From NCBI GenBank assembly GCA_041482015.1, contig JBGPCZ010000010.1, forward strand, positions 1 to 61,163: a stretch of DNA of 61,163 bases, read 5' to 3'. Made by a program: the position numbers and the translations under genes. The notes under the pieces are model-generated. The model was given only the letters and a program-made list of their open reading frames with translations, was not told the origin of the DNA and searched no databases. Within the stretch, counting starts at the first letter, position 1, and the number at the start of each line of letters is the position of its first letter. Below are positions 16,638-24,635 of this stretch, in pieces. This DNA is from JACQFK01 sp041482015 (GTDB taxonomy: Bacteria; Planctomycetota; MHYJ01; JACPRB01).

Positions 16638-17365
16638 GCGGCCGGGAACATCTCCAGCAGCTTCGCGTTCGATCCCGTCACGCCCGACTTGCGGATCAGG
16701 TCGGCCTTCCGGTGCAGGTGCTTCTCGATGGCCGCGACCGCCTCGTCCGGCGTGTCCACGACGTCGAACAGGTGGAGGTCTTCGGGGGAGATCGCCTTCG
16801 CCCCCAGCACGACCTTCCGCATCCACTCCACCAGGCCCTCCCAGTAGCTCCGCCCGAAGAGGACGACGGGGAACGGGTAGGCCTTGTTCGTCTGGATCAG
16901 CGTGAGCGCCTCGAAGACCTCGTCCAGCGTCCCGAAGCCGCCGGGCATGACGACGTAGCCGACGGAGTACTTCACGAACATCACCTTGCGGACGAAAAAG
17001 TACCGGAACGAGAGCGAGACGTCCTGGAACGGGTTCGGCTGCTGTTCATGCGAAAGTTCGATATTGAGGCCGACCGAGACGCCGCCCGCCTCCTGCGCCC
17101 CCAGGTTTCCCGCCTCCATCACCCCGGGACCGCCGCCCGTGATGACGGCGAACCCGCGCTTTGCCAGCTTCGCGGCCAGCTCGCGGCTCCGCTCGTAGAC
17201 GGGATCCGAGGACGTGATCCGGGCTCCCCCGAAAATGGAAATCGCCGGCCCGATCTCGCTCATCTCCTCGATCGAGTGGACGAATTCCCCGATGATGCGC
17301 AGGACGCGCCAGGGCTCCCCGGCGCGGAAGTCGTCGACGAACGGCCGTGTCCTCTTGGGTTTCAT
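16625..17365 (-). CDS. LOG-family nucleotide-binding protein
   Basis: 246 aa with AGGAGG upstream of ATG 17365. It belongs to the Rossmann-fold LOG/TIGR00730 family: strand AISIFGGARITSSD, then ITGGGPGVMEAGNLGA (the GGGxGxM site) and VVMPGGFGTLDEVFEAL (the PGGxGTxxE site, with Arg/Lys at RYFFVRK). These proteins act as nucleotide 5'-monophosphate nucleosidases; plant and some bacterial members release cytokinins. Whether this one does is unknown. The stop is inside a palindromic repeat, so the last residues (SVK) are repeat-derived. It lies 14 bases after the EEP gene and is probably co-transcribed. Confidence 0.93.
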   Translation of the reverse strand: MKPKRTRPFVDDFRAGEPWRVLRIIGEFVHSIEEMSEIGPAISIFGGARITSSDPVYERSRELAAKLAKRGFAVITGGGPGVMEAGNLGAQEAGGVSVGLNIELSHEQQPNPFQDVSLSFRYFFVRKVMFVKYSVGYVVMPGGFGTLDEVFEALTLIQTNKAYPFPVVLFGRSYWEGLVEWMRKVVLGAKAISPEDLHLFDVVDTPDEAVAAIEKHLHRKADLIRKSGVTGSNAKLLEMFPAASVK

Positions 17366-17379
17366 CGGCGGCGGTCCTC

Positions 17380-18129
17380 CTAACGAAGCTTGATCTCGGC
17401 GAACAGGGGAAGGTGGTCGGACGCGACGCGCGCGACCTTCTCGCGCGGCCGGTGGATGTTCAGGAGCTCGACGTCACCTCTCACGTAGATGCCGTCCAGC
17501 GGCCAGATCGGCGCCCACGCGGGAAACGTGCGGATCCGGGTCGGCCCGGTCCGGAACCCGGCGGGGATGAGGAACTCGGGTCCCAGCGAGCCGCCCACGT
17601 CGTTGAAGTCGCCCGCGACCACGATCGGGGTCCGCGGATGGACGTTCGCAAAGGGGTGGGATTCCAGGAACTTCCGGATCTGCATCCGCCGGAGCACCGC
17701 CGAGAGGCCGAGGTGCAGGTTGAAGACGTGGATCGTGCGAGGCCCGCCGGAGACGCCCTCGCCGCGGACGCGGAAGCGCGCGTGCAGGACGCTCCGCCGC
17801 TTCGTCGACGGCACGGTGAGGTCGATGTTCGACGTCTCGGTCAGAGGGAACCGGCTGAGGATCGCATTGCCGTAGTGTCCGCCCCCGCGGGTGCGGACGT
17901 TCGGAAAGTACGTGCGGTGGCGGAGCCCGAGGAGATCGCCCAGGAGGTCCACCTGGCGGTGGCCATCCGTACGACCGCACCCTTCATCCACCTCCTGGAG
18001 CAGCACGAAGTCGGGCTTGAAAAGGGCGATCGTGTCCCGCACCCGCTCGGGCCGGTAGCGGCGGTCGACGCCGCCGATCCCCTTGTGGATGTTGTACGTC
18101 GCAACGCGGATCCGCATGCCGCAGGACAT
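17380..18129 (-). CDS. Endonuclease/exonuclease/phosphatase-family protein
   Basis: 249 aa. EEP motifs appear in order: ATYNIHKG (Asn, metal site), FVLLQEVDEG (Glu), YGNAILSRFPL, FNLHLG (His), VAGDFNDVG (Asp/Asn), LDGIYVRG and the catalytic ASDHLPLFAEI (Asp-His). All key residues are present. There is no signal peptide, so the likely site is cytoplasmic. The family covers DNA repair nucleases and lipid or inositol phosphatases; the closest style is small standalone bacterial members of unknown substrate. ATG 18129 or ATG 18117 could be the start; neither has a strong ribosome binding site. Confidence 0.9.
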   Translation of the reverse strand: MSCGMRIRVATYNIHKGIGGVDRRYRPERVRDTIALFKPDFVLLQEVDEGCGRTDGHRQVDLLGDLLGLRHRTYFPNVRTRGGGHYGNAILSRFPLTETSNIDLTVPSTKRRSVLHARFRVRGEGVSGGPRTIHVFNLHLGLSAVLRRMQIRKFLESHPFANVHPRTPIVVAGDFNDVGGSLGPEFLIPAGFRTGPTRIRTFPAWAPIWPLDGIYVRGDVELLNIHRPREKVARVASDHLPLFAEIKLR

Positions 18130-18171
18130 TCTACACTACGCGGCGGCGGGGCGGCGCGAAGGCGAAGGGTT

Positions 18172-19515
18172 CTACGCCAGGATGCTCTTGACCACGGTGC
18201 CGCTCACGTCGGTCAGGCGGAAGTCGCGGCCCGCGTAGCGGTACGTGAGCTTCTCGTGGTCGAGGCCCAGGCAGTTCAGGATCGTCGCGTGCAGGTCGTG
18301 GACGTGCGTGCGGTCCTTCACCGCCGCGAAGCCGTAATCGTCGGTCGCGCCGTACGTCAGCCCGCCCTTGATCCCGCCGCCGGCCATCCACGTGGAGAAG
18401 CCGCGGTTGTTGTGGTTGCGGCCGTCGCGGCCCTGCCCCGCCGGCGTGCGGCCGAACTCGCCGCTCCAGACGACGAGCGTGTCGTTCAGCATCCCGCGCA
18501 GGCGCAGGTCCTGGAGGAGGCCGCCGATCGCGCGGTCCGTGGCCTCGCCATTCCGCGTCATCGCGGTGTGCAGGTTGTTGTGCTGGTCCCAGCCGCGGTG
18601 CGTGACCTCGATGAAGCGCACGCCCGCCTCCGCGAACCGCCGCGCCATAAGGCACTGCTCGGCGAAATCGCCCGACCCGTAGAGGTCGCGCGTCGCCTTC
18701 GATTCCTTCGTGAGGTCGACCACGTCGGGCACCGTGGACTGCATCCGGTAGGCGAGCTCCATCGACTCGATCACGCCCTCGATCTCCGTGTTCCCGCCGG
18801 ACCGGGCCAGCAGGTCGCGGTTCATCGCCTGGGCGAGATCGAGCTGCGCGCGCTGCTGCTTCGCGGGGAGCGCCGGCGTCACGTTCGGGATCGTCTGCTT
18901 CCCGCGCCCGATCGCGGTCCCCTGGTACGCGGCCGGCAGGAACGAGGCGCCGAACGTCGCGAAGTTCGTGACCGGGTTGATGCTGATGAAGCCGGGAAGG
19001 TTCTGGTTGGTCGTGCCGAGTCCATAAAGGACCCACGAGCCGATCGAGGGCCGGACGAACTGCGCGGTCCCCGTGTGCATCTGGATGCTCGCCTGCGGAT
19101 GGGCGGGGCTGTCGCTGTGCATGCCGTTCAGGATGCACAGGTCGTCGGCCTGCTTCGCCACGTTCGGAAAGAGCTCCGAGATCCACTGCCCGCCGTTTCC
19201 GCGCTGCTTGAACTCCCATTGCGGACCGAGGAGCGTCCCGCCGCCCTTGCCCCCTTCTGGACCCGAGGGGCGCGGTTTCCCGTCGTCCCTCTTGAGGAGG
19301 GGCTTGTAGTCGAAGGTGTCGACGTGCGACGGCCCGCCCTGCATGAAGAGGAAGATGACCCGCTTGGCGCGCGCCGGGAAGTGGGGCGCGCGGGGTGCGA
19401 GCGGGTTCTCGGAGGCGGCCGCCTCGGTCGCGAGCCCGGCGAACGCCAGCGCGCCGAACCCGCAGGACGCGGTCCGGAGGAACGATCGGCGGGACATCGC
19501 GTGTTCATCGCACAT
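18172..19515 (-). CDS. DUF1501 Tat-exported protein
   Basis: 447 aa with twin-arginine signal SRRSFLRTASCGFGALAFAG. The start at ATG 19515 overlaps the upstream gene's 3' end by 11 bases and has GGAG before it; ATG 19497 (MSRRSF) is an alternative. DUF1501 belongs to the alkaline-phosphatase/sulfatase-like superfamily. Motifs seen: VIFLFMQGGPSHVDTFDYK, the conserved RFIEVTHRGWDQHNN, VVWSGEFGRTP, and late HDLHATILNCLGLDH. It almost always pairs with a DUF1549/DUF1553 cytochrome gene in planctomycetes, as here. Function is unknown; envelope polysaccharide processing has been suggested from context. Confidence 0.95.
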   Translation of the reverse strand: MCDEHAMSRRSFLRTASCGFGALAFAGLATEAAASENPLAPRAPHFPARAKRVIFLFMQGGPSHVDTFDYKPLLKRDDGKPRPSGPEGGKGGGTLLGPQWEFKQRGNGGQWISELFPNVAKQADDLCILNGMHSDSPAHPQASIQMHTGTAQFVRPSIGSWVLYGLGTTNQNLPGFISINPVTNFATFGASFLPAAYQGTAIGRGKQTIPNVTPALPAKQQRAQLDLAQAMNRDLLARSGGNTEIEGVIESMELAYRMQSTVPDVVDLTKESKATRDLYGSGDFAEQCLMARRFAEAGVRFIEVTHRGWDQHNNLHTAMTRNGEATDRAIGGLLQDLRLRGMLNDTLVVWSGEFGRTPAGQGRDGRNHNNRGFSTWMAGGGIKGGLTYGATDDYGFAAVKDRTHVHDLHATILNCLGLDHEKLTYRYAGRDFRLTDVSGTVVKSILA

Positions 19516-21841
19516 GGCTCGTCTCCTTCCCCGCCGGGGCGGGCATGCCGAGGTACCGGAACTCTGCGCATTCGAACAGCGCCTGGCAGAAGCCGGCCCA
19601 CGCCTGCTTGTCCGGGCGGGCACCGAGGTACTTCTGGACGCGGTCCCGCTCCTCTGCCGAAGGCGCGCGACCCAGGGCGCCCTGGTACGCCGCGTCGATT
19701 CGCGCGGCATCGTCCGCCGACTTCCCGGCCAGGAGCTTCTCCGCCCAGAGGCGCGCCTGGCCCGTCACAAACGAGTTGTTCATGAGGAGGAGCGCCTGCG
19801 TTGCGACCGTCGTCACGTCGCGGTGGCCGTTGAGGCTCGACGGGTCGGCGAAATCGAAGACGTGGAGGAAGTCCGGCACGGCATCGCGCACGATCGGAAG
19901 GTAGACGCTGCGGTGGCACGTCTCCTCGGGCTCGAATCCCCGCCCGTTCTTGGCCGCCACCTGACCGCTCAAATGGGCGACGGGCGAGCCCGCGAGCGGC
20001 GTCGCGTCGAGCTGGCCGCTCACCGCGAGGATCGCGTCCCGGAGCGCCTCGGCGTCGAGCCGGCGCGGGCTGGAGCGCCAAAGGAGCCGGTTCGCAGGGT
20101 CGACCGCCATGTTTCCGGCTCGCGCCTCGCCACCCAGCTGGTAGGTCCGGCTGAGCGCGATCTCGCGGACCAGCTTCTTCACCGACCAGCCCTGCTCGAC
20201 GAATCTCGTCGCGAGGTGATCGAGGAGTTCCGGGTGGCTCGGCCGCTCGCCCGTCGACCCGAAGTTATCGACGGTGGGGACGATCCCCTCTCCAAAGAGG
20301 TGCGACCAGACTCGGTTGGCCATCACGCGGGCGGTGAGCGGGTTCAAAGGACTCGACAGCCACCCCGCCAGCTGAAGCCGGCCGCTCGACTTCGCGTCGA
20401 CCGTGCCGGCTTGCGGAAGCTTGAAGAGCGTCGGCACGCCGCGCGCGACCGGGCCCCCGAGGTGATCGACCTCGCCCCGGATGCAGATCTTCGCGTCGAC
20501 GGGCGCGCCCTCGCGGACCCCCATCGCCATCGATTCTCCGGAGGTCTTCTCCGCGGGCGCGGGCTCCTCGGCCTTCGCCTTCTTGCCCTTCTTCGCTTTC
20601 TTCGCCTCAGGAGCGGCCGGGGCCGCCGCGGCCGTCGCCGTCTTCGACCCGAGGGTGATGAGCAGGTCGTCGGCGACGTAGTCCTTGCCGCCGGCCTTGC
20701 CCCGGCTCTTCACGCCCGCGAGCTCGACGGTGCTCTTGAAGATCCCCGCCAGCGCGTAGTAGTCGGTGGTCGGGACCGGGTCGAACTTGTGGTCGTGGCA
20801 CCGCGCGCAGCTCGCGGTGAGCGCGAGGAAGGCGCGGCTCGTCACGTCCACCTGGTCGTCGATGCAGTCCATGAGGAACTGCTCGCTGTTCTTCTCGTTG
20901 AGATCCTTCACGCCCAGGGCGAGGAAGCCGGTCGCGATCGAGAGCTCGTCGCGCTGCTCGGGGGTCGTCGACGGCAGGAGGTCGCCCGCGACCTGCTCCC
21001 GGATGAACCGGTCGTAGGGCTTGTCCGCGTTGAACGACGCGATCACGTAGTCGCGGTAGCGCCACGCATTCGGATACGCGTAGTTGCGGGCGGAGCCGGT
21101 CGACTCGGCGTAGCGGACGACGTCGAGCCAGTGGCGGCCCCAGCGTTCGCCGAAGCCCCTGGACGCGAGGAGCCGGTCGACGACTTTCTCGAACGCGTCG
21201 GCGGACGCGTCCGCGACGAACGCCTGGATCTCCTCGGGCGCCGGCGGCAGGCCGGTGAGGTCGAACGAGACGCGACGGATGAGCGACGCGCGATCGGCGG
21301 GGGCGACGGACTTGAGGTTGGCCTCGTCGAGCTTCGCGAGAACGAAGCGGTCGATATCCAAGCCGGCGGCGGCCTTGCGGACGGGCTGCCATGCCCAGTG
21401 CTCCTTGCGCGCGCGCTCGTAGTCGGCCCCGCCGGCCGGGGCGGCGGGCCTGGCCGCCGAGTCCTTGGGCCACGGCGCTCCCGACTTGACCCAGGCCGCG
21501 AGGTCCGAGATCGCGGCGTCGGCGAGTTTCGCCTTCTGGGGCATCTGGAGGTCCTTGGTGGCCCAGCGCACGGCCTGGATGAGGCGGCTCTTGTCGGGCT
21601 GTCCGGGGACGAGGGCGGGGCCGGAGTCGCCGCCCTTGATCATGGCCTCGCGCGAATCCAGGAGGAGGCCGCCCTTGAGTTTCTGGGCCTGCGCGGAGTG
21701 GCACGAGTAGCAGTGGGTTGAGAGGATCGGGCGGACTTTCGACTCGAAGAAGGCGGTCTCGGCCTGGTCGCCGGGGATCGCGCCGGCAAGGCCTGGGCCG
21801 CCCAAGACGGCCAGCAGGAGGACCCACGCGGTTCGTGCCAT
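19505..21841 (-). CDS. PSCyt1-DUF1549-DUF1553 planctomycete cytochrome protein
   Basis: 778 aa, signal peptide, then a PSCyt1 cytochrome c domain with CYSCH (about residues 43-47) and LQMPQKAKL as the probable axial Met region. DUF1549 follows (DRFVLAKLDEANL, RVSFDLTGLPPAPEE, ASRGFGERWGRHWLDVVRYA). A second CxxCH, CARCHDHKFDP, lies near residue 347. DUF1553 closes the protein (NPLTARVMANRVWSHLFG, RRLDAEALRDAILAVSG). A Lys/Ala/Glu-rich low-complexity insert (KKAKKGKKAKAEEP) splits the domains near residues 415-445. Its GC-rich codons look native. It pairs with the DUF1501 gene in one transcript. Heme binding is well supported; reaction unknown. Confidence 0.96.
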   Translation of the reverse strand: MARTAWVLLLAVLGGPGLAGAIPGDQAETAFFESKVRPILSTHCYSCHSAQAQKLKGGLLLDSREAMIKGGDSGPALVPGQPDKSRLIQAVRWATKDLQMPQKAKLADAAISDLAAWVKSGAPWPKDSAARPAAPAGGADYERARKEHWAWQPVRKAAAGLDIDRFVLAKLDEANLKSVAPADRASLIRRVSFDLTGLPPAPEEIQAFVADASADAFEKVVDRLLASRGFGERWGRHWLDVVRYAESTGSARNYAYPNAWRYRDYVIASFNADKPYDRFIREQVAGDLLPSTTPEQRDELSIATGFLALGVKDLNEKNSEQFLMDCIDDQVDVTSRAFLALTASCARCHDHKFDPVPTTDYYALAGIFKSTVELAGVKSRGKAGGKDYVADDLLITLGSKTATAAAAPAAPEAKKAKKGKKAKAEEPAPAEKTSGESMAMGVREGAPVDAKICIRGEVDHLGGPVARGVPTLFKLPQAGTVDAKSSGRLQLAGWLSSPLNPLTARVMANRVWSHLFGEGIVPTVDNFGSTGERPSHPELLDHLATRFVEQGWSVKKLVREIALSRTYQLGGEARAGNMAVDPANRLLWRSSPRRLDAEALRDAILAVSGQLDATPLAGSPVAHLSGQVAAKNGRGFEPEETCHRSVYLPIVRDAVPDFLHVFDFADPSSLNGHRDVTTVATQALLLMNNSFVTGQARLWAEKLLAGKSADDAARIDAAYQGALGRAPSAEERDRVQKYLGARPDKQAWAGFCQALFECAEFRYLGMPAPAGKETSHVR

Positions 21842-21972
21842 GCGGTACCGCCTCCCCTCTATATGAGCTTGAACCCGCAGGAATGGAGCCGGTGGCGGTC
21901 GGATTTCTTTCGAAATCTTATCAAGGAGGGCCGGCCCTTCCCTCCCGCGGTCCCTGCCCCTAGAATGACGCC

Positions 21973-22086
21973 GTGATCCGCAAGATCGGTGCCGTGCTGG
22001 AGATGATCAAGGTCGGCGTACGCGAGTTTCTGAGCACATTGAGTGTTCCTGGAAGCACCGGAACCACTGGAATTAGGACACTTTAG
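21973..22086 (+). pseudogene. Probable remnant of a ubiA 5' end
   Basis: GTG 21973 begins a 37-aa frame reading IRKIGAVLEMIKVG. It parallels the N-terminus of the intact UbiA gene at 22797 (LIGKVSATFEMIKVQ), including identical DNA ATGATCAAGGT. After that point the similarity stops. A TAGAAT -10-like box lies 6 bases before the GTG. The toxin-antitoxin pair sits between this remnant and the intact gene. The rest of the 346-base stretch from 21842 to 22187 holds no other gene. Confidence 0.45.
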
Positions 22087-22150
22087 GACAGTCCATGGAA
22101 TGGCTGATCGACCCGCTCGTTCAACGCTCGATGGAACATCCCAACCCCTA

Positions 22151-22179
22151 TTGTTCCGCCCCGAGACACCTGATAGAAT
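22151..22179 (+). promoter_or_regulatory. Promoter of the toxin-antitoxin pair
   Basis: TTGTTC (22151-22156), 17-bp spacer, TAGAAT (22174-22179), preceded by TGA as an extended -10. ATG 22188 lies only 8 bases after the -10, so the transcript is nearly or fully leaderless. Confidence 0.65.
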
Positions 22180-22187
22180 CGATTTCG

Positions 22188-22415
22188 ATGAGCGATCTGA
22201 TTGTCAGCCAGCCCGGCGTCTTGGGTGGAAAACCGGTGATTCGTGGAACGCGAATCTCGGTGGCCTTCATCCTGCAATGCATGGCTTCCGGAATGACCGT
22301 GGAGGCCATCCTGACGCAATACCCGCACCTTTCGCGCGAGGGGATCCTGGCGGCCGTTGACTTCGCCGCCCGGGTGATGGAAGGCGAGTCGATCCAGCCC
22401 CTCCGAGCGGGCTAA
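22188..22415 (+). CDS. DUF433 antitoxin
   Basis: 75 aa. DUF433 signature: GVLGGKPVIRGTRISVAFILQ, then MTVEAILTQYPHLSREGILAAVDFAARV, a helix-turn-helix-like antitoxin fold (VapB45-like). ATG 22188 sits just after the promoter -10. The stop is directly followed by the toxin ATG with no gap. Such pairs usually autoregulate by binding their own promoter. Confident as family; activity inferred. Confidence 0.92.
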   Translation: MSDLIVSQPGVLGGKPVIRGTRISVAFILQCMASGMTVEAILTQYPHLSREGILAAVDFAARVMEGESIQPLRAG

Positions 22416-22796
22416 ATGTCCAGGATTCTCGCAGACGAGAACATCCCTCCCGCCCTCAGCGATGCGCTCCGAACGGCAAACCATGACGTTCAATCCATTC
22501 TTGGCCTCGGCCTGCAGGGATCATCGGATGAGGCCGTCCTCGAAGCTGCAAACCAAGATGATCGGATCCTCCTAACCGCCGACAAGGATTTCGGGCTGAT
22601 CCTCGAACTCGGCCCGCTGGCGGGCAAAGGGCGAGTCATCCTCCTCCGCTACCAGATTCTCGACTGGAAGAAGATCGCTACGGAGCTCACGGCGGCCCTC
22701 GATGCAACTGGAGGGGAATTCGCAAAAGCTTCGGCTCTTCTGATTGTCGTTTCCGAGGGACAGTACCGGATTCGACGCTGGAAGGCGGGCTCCTAG
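22416..22796 (+). CDS. DUF5615 PIN-like toxin
   Basis: 126 aa. The N-terminal RILADENIPPALSDALRTA with GHDV-like NHDV, and the later LLTADKDFGLIL, are the acidic clusters of the DUF5615/Mut7-C-like PIN fold (VapC45-like). These Asp residues probably bind metal for RNA cleavage. It begins on the base after the antitoxin stop. Its own stop directly precedes the UbiA start, so the pair may have been inserted in frame-tight fashion. A potential RNase toxin neutralised by the DUF433 partner. Confidence 0.9.
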   Translation: MSRILADENIPPALSDALRTANHDVQSILGLGLQGSSDEAVLEAANQDDRILLTADKDFGLILELGPLAGKGRVILLRYQILDWKKIATELTAALDATGGEFAKASALLIVVSEGQYRIRRWKAGS

Positions 22797-23666
22797 ATGA
22801 ACCTGATCGGGAAGGTGAGTGCGACCTTCGAAATGATCAAGGTCCAGCACAGCGTCTTCGCGCTGCCGTGGGCCTTCGTCGCCGCGTTCTACGCGGCGGG
22901 CGGCGTGCCGCCGTGGTCCAAGATCGGCTGGATCCTCGTCGCCATGGTCGCCGCGCGGTCCGCCGCCATGGCGTTCAACCGCGCCGCCGACGCGAAGCTC
23001 GACGCCGAAAATCCCCGCACGCAGGGCCGCGCGATCCCCGCGGGAAAACTCACCGTCGGGTTCACCCTCTCCTTCGCGCTCGCCATGGTCGCCCTCCTCC
23101 TCCTCGCCGCCTGGAGGCTCAACCCGCTCTGCCTCAAGCTCTGCCCGATCGCCCTCGCCGTCACCCTCGGCTACTCGTTCACCAAGCGTTTCACCGCGCT
23201 CTGCCACTGGGCCCTCGGGCTTTCGCTTGCCGCCGCCCCCATCGGCGCTTGGCTCGCGGTCGCGCCGGAACGCGCGGGCGCGCCCCTCCCGTACCTCCTG
23301 GGAGCCGCCGTGATGTTCTGGATCGCCGGGGCCGACATCCTGTACGCCTGCGAGGACTTCGAGTTCGACCGCGCGAAGCGACTCCACTCGGTCCCCGCCG
23401 CGATCGGCATCCGCGCGGCGCTCGCCGTCTCCCTCGCCAGCCACGGGGTCGCGGTCGCCGCCCTCGTCGCCGTCGGGGTCGCCGCGAAGCTCGGCGTGAT
23501 CTGGTACGCGACCGTCGGCGCCATCGCGCTCCTCCTCGCCTACGAGCACGCGATCGTCAAGCCGGGTGACCTCCGCCGTGTCAACCGCGCGTTCTTCCAC
23601 GTGAACGCGGTCGTCAGCGGGGTGATCCTCGCGGGCGGGCTGCTCGACCTCTTCCTCAGGAGGTGA
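22797..23666 (+). CDS. ubiA: UbiA-family prenyltransferase
   Basis: 289 aa, about eight transmembrane helices. The first Asp-rich motif is NRAADAKLDAENPRTQGR (NxxxDxxxD) and the second is ILYACEDFEFDRAK. TMIKxxHSxFALPWA-like text (FEMIKVQHSVFALPWAF) is typical of the 4-hydroxybenzoate polyprenyltransferase subgroup, which also includes MqnP of the futalosine menaquinone pathway. Planctomycetes often use menaquinone, so MqnP is possible. The start directly follows the toxin stop and lacks a strong ribosome binding site. The 3' end overlaps the convergent RmlD-like gene by 11 bp. Confidence 0.9.
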   Translation: MNLIGKVSATFEMIKVQHSVFALPWAFVAAFYAAGGVPPWSKIGWILVAMVAARSAAMAFNRAADAKLDAENPRTQGRAIPAGKLTVGFTLSFALAMVALLLLAAWRLNPLCLKLCPIALAVTLGYSFTKRFTALCHWALGLSLAAAPIGAWLAVAPERAGAPLPYLLGAAVMFWIAGADILYACEDFEFDRAKRLHSVPAAIGIRAALAVSLASHGVAVAALVAVGVAAKLGVIWYATVGAIALLLAYEHAIVKPGDLRRVNRAFFHVNAVVSGVILAGGLLDLFLRR

Positions 23667-24510
23667 CCGAGGCCAGGTATGCGCGGAGCCCCGCCTTCCA
23701 CGGGCGCAGCTGGATCCCCGCGCCGAAGAGCTTGGAGCAGTCGAGCACCGAGTAGCGGGGACGGAGCGCCGCGCGGCCGCCCGTCCCGCGGCGGAGCGCC
23801 TTGATCTCCACCTTCTTCACCTTCAGGATCTCGTACGCCGCGTGCGCCACCTCGACCTGCGTAGCGTCGCCCTCCGAGGCCACGTGCCAGACGCCCGTCC
23901 TCTCCTTCTTCACCAGCTCGAGGACCGCGTCGACGAAGTCCGGCTGGTAGGTGGGCTGTCCGCGGTGGTCATCCGAGCCGAGGACGACCTCCTCCGTGTC
24001 CTTCCACGCCAGGAGATCCGTCACGTAGTTCCTCCCGTACGGCCCGAAGAGCCAGCCGGTGCGCACCACGAGGTGGTTGGGCGCGTGGCTCATCACCGAG
24101 AGCTCGGCCGCGAGCTTCGTGTCCCCGTAGATCGACAGCGGGTTGGGCGGATCCTCCTCGCGGTACGGCGTCTGCTTCGAGCCATCGAAGATCATGTCGC
24201 TCGAGGGATAGACCAGGAGCCCGCCCGTCTCCGCCACCGCCATCGCGAGGTGCTTGGCCCCGTCCCGGTTCGTCAGGTAGGCCTGCCACCGGTCGGTCTC
24301 GCAGGCGTCGATGTCCGAGAAGCAGGCGGCGTCGATCACGAGGTCGGCCTTGTGCTCGCGGACCACGTCGAAGACGTCGTTGCGGCGGGTGACGTCGAGC
24401 TCGAGGTGGCCGAGAGCCACGACCTCGCAGCGGCCCCGGAGGCGCTCGACGAAGGCCCGGCCCAGCCCGCCCGCCGCGCCCAGCACGAGCGCCTTCCGCG
24501 GTTCCGTCAT
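23656..24510 (-). CDS. RmlD-like NAD(P)-dependent sugar reductase
   Basis: 284 aa from ATG 24510 (MTEPRK); ATG 24528 adds six unsupported residues. Rossmann motif VLGAAGGLGRAF (GxxGxxG), DVTRRNDV, INxAA-like IDAACFSDIDACE, then SSDMIFDGSKQTPYREED and the catalytic YGDTK (YxxxK), followed by VVRTGWLFGPYG. This order is diagnostic of dTDP-4-dehydrorhamnose reductase and relatives. No other dTDP-rhamnose genes are nearby, so the precise sugar substrate is open. Cytoplasmic. Confidence 0.92.
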   Translation of the reverse strand: MTEPRKALVLGAAGGLGRAFVERLRGRCEVVALGHLELDVTRRNDVFDVVREHKADLVIDAACFSDIDACETDRWQAYLTNRDGAKHLAMAVAETGGLLVYPSSDMIFDGSKQTPYREEDPPNPLSIYGDTKLAAELSVMSHAPNHLVVRTGWLFGPYGRNYVTDLLAWKDTEEVVLGSDDHRGQPTYQPDFVDAVLELVKKERTGVWHVASEGDATQVEVAHAAYEILKVKKVEIKALRRGTGGRAALRPRYSVLDCSKLFGAGIQLRPWKAGLRAYLASVTS

Positions 24511-24587
24511 GGGAGATGATCGGTCCAAGAGAGCCTATGAAGTCCGCCGCAGGGGCATCCTACCACACCCCGGCACGCCCGAAGCGA

Positions 24588-24617
24588 CTTGTCCGGCCGA
24601 GGGGACAAGCCTATAAT
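24588..24617 (+). promoter_or_regulatory. Strong promoter with dyad operator-like sequence
   Basis: TTGTCC (24589-24594), exact 17-bp spacer, TATAAT (24612-24617), 18 bases before ATG 24636. The -35 is part of a 7-bp dyad, CTTGTCC (24588-24594) and GGACAAG (24603-24609), which fills the spacer. A repressor bound there would block the promoter. Confidence 0.75.
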
Positions 24618-24635
24618 GGGCCCCGCTCCAGTACG

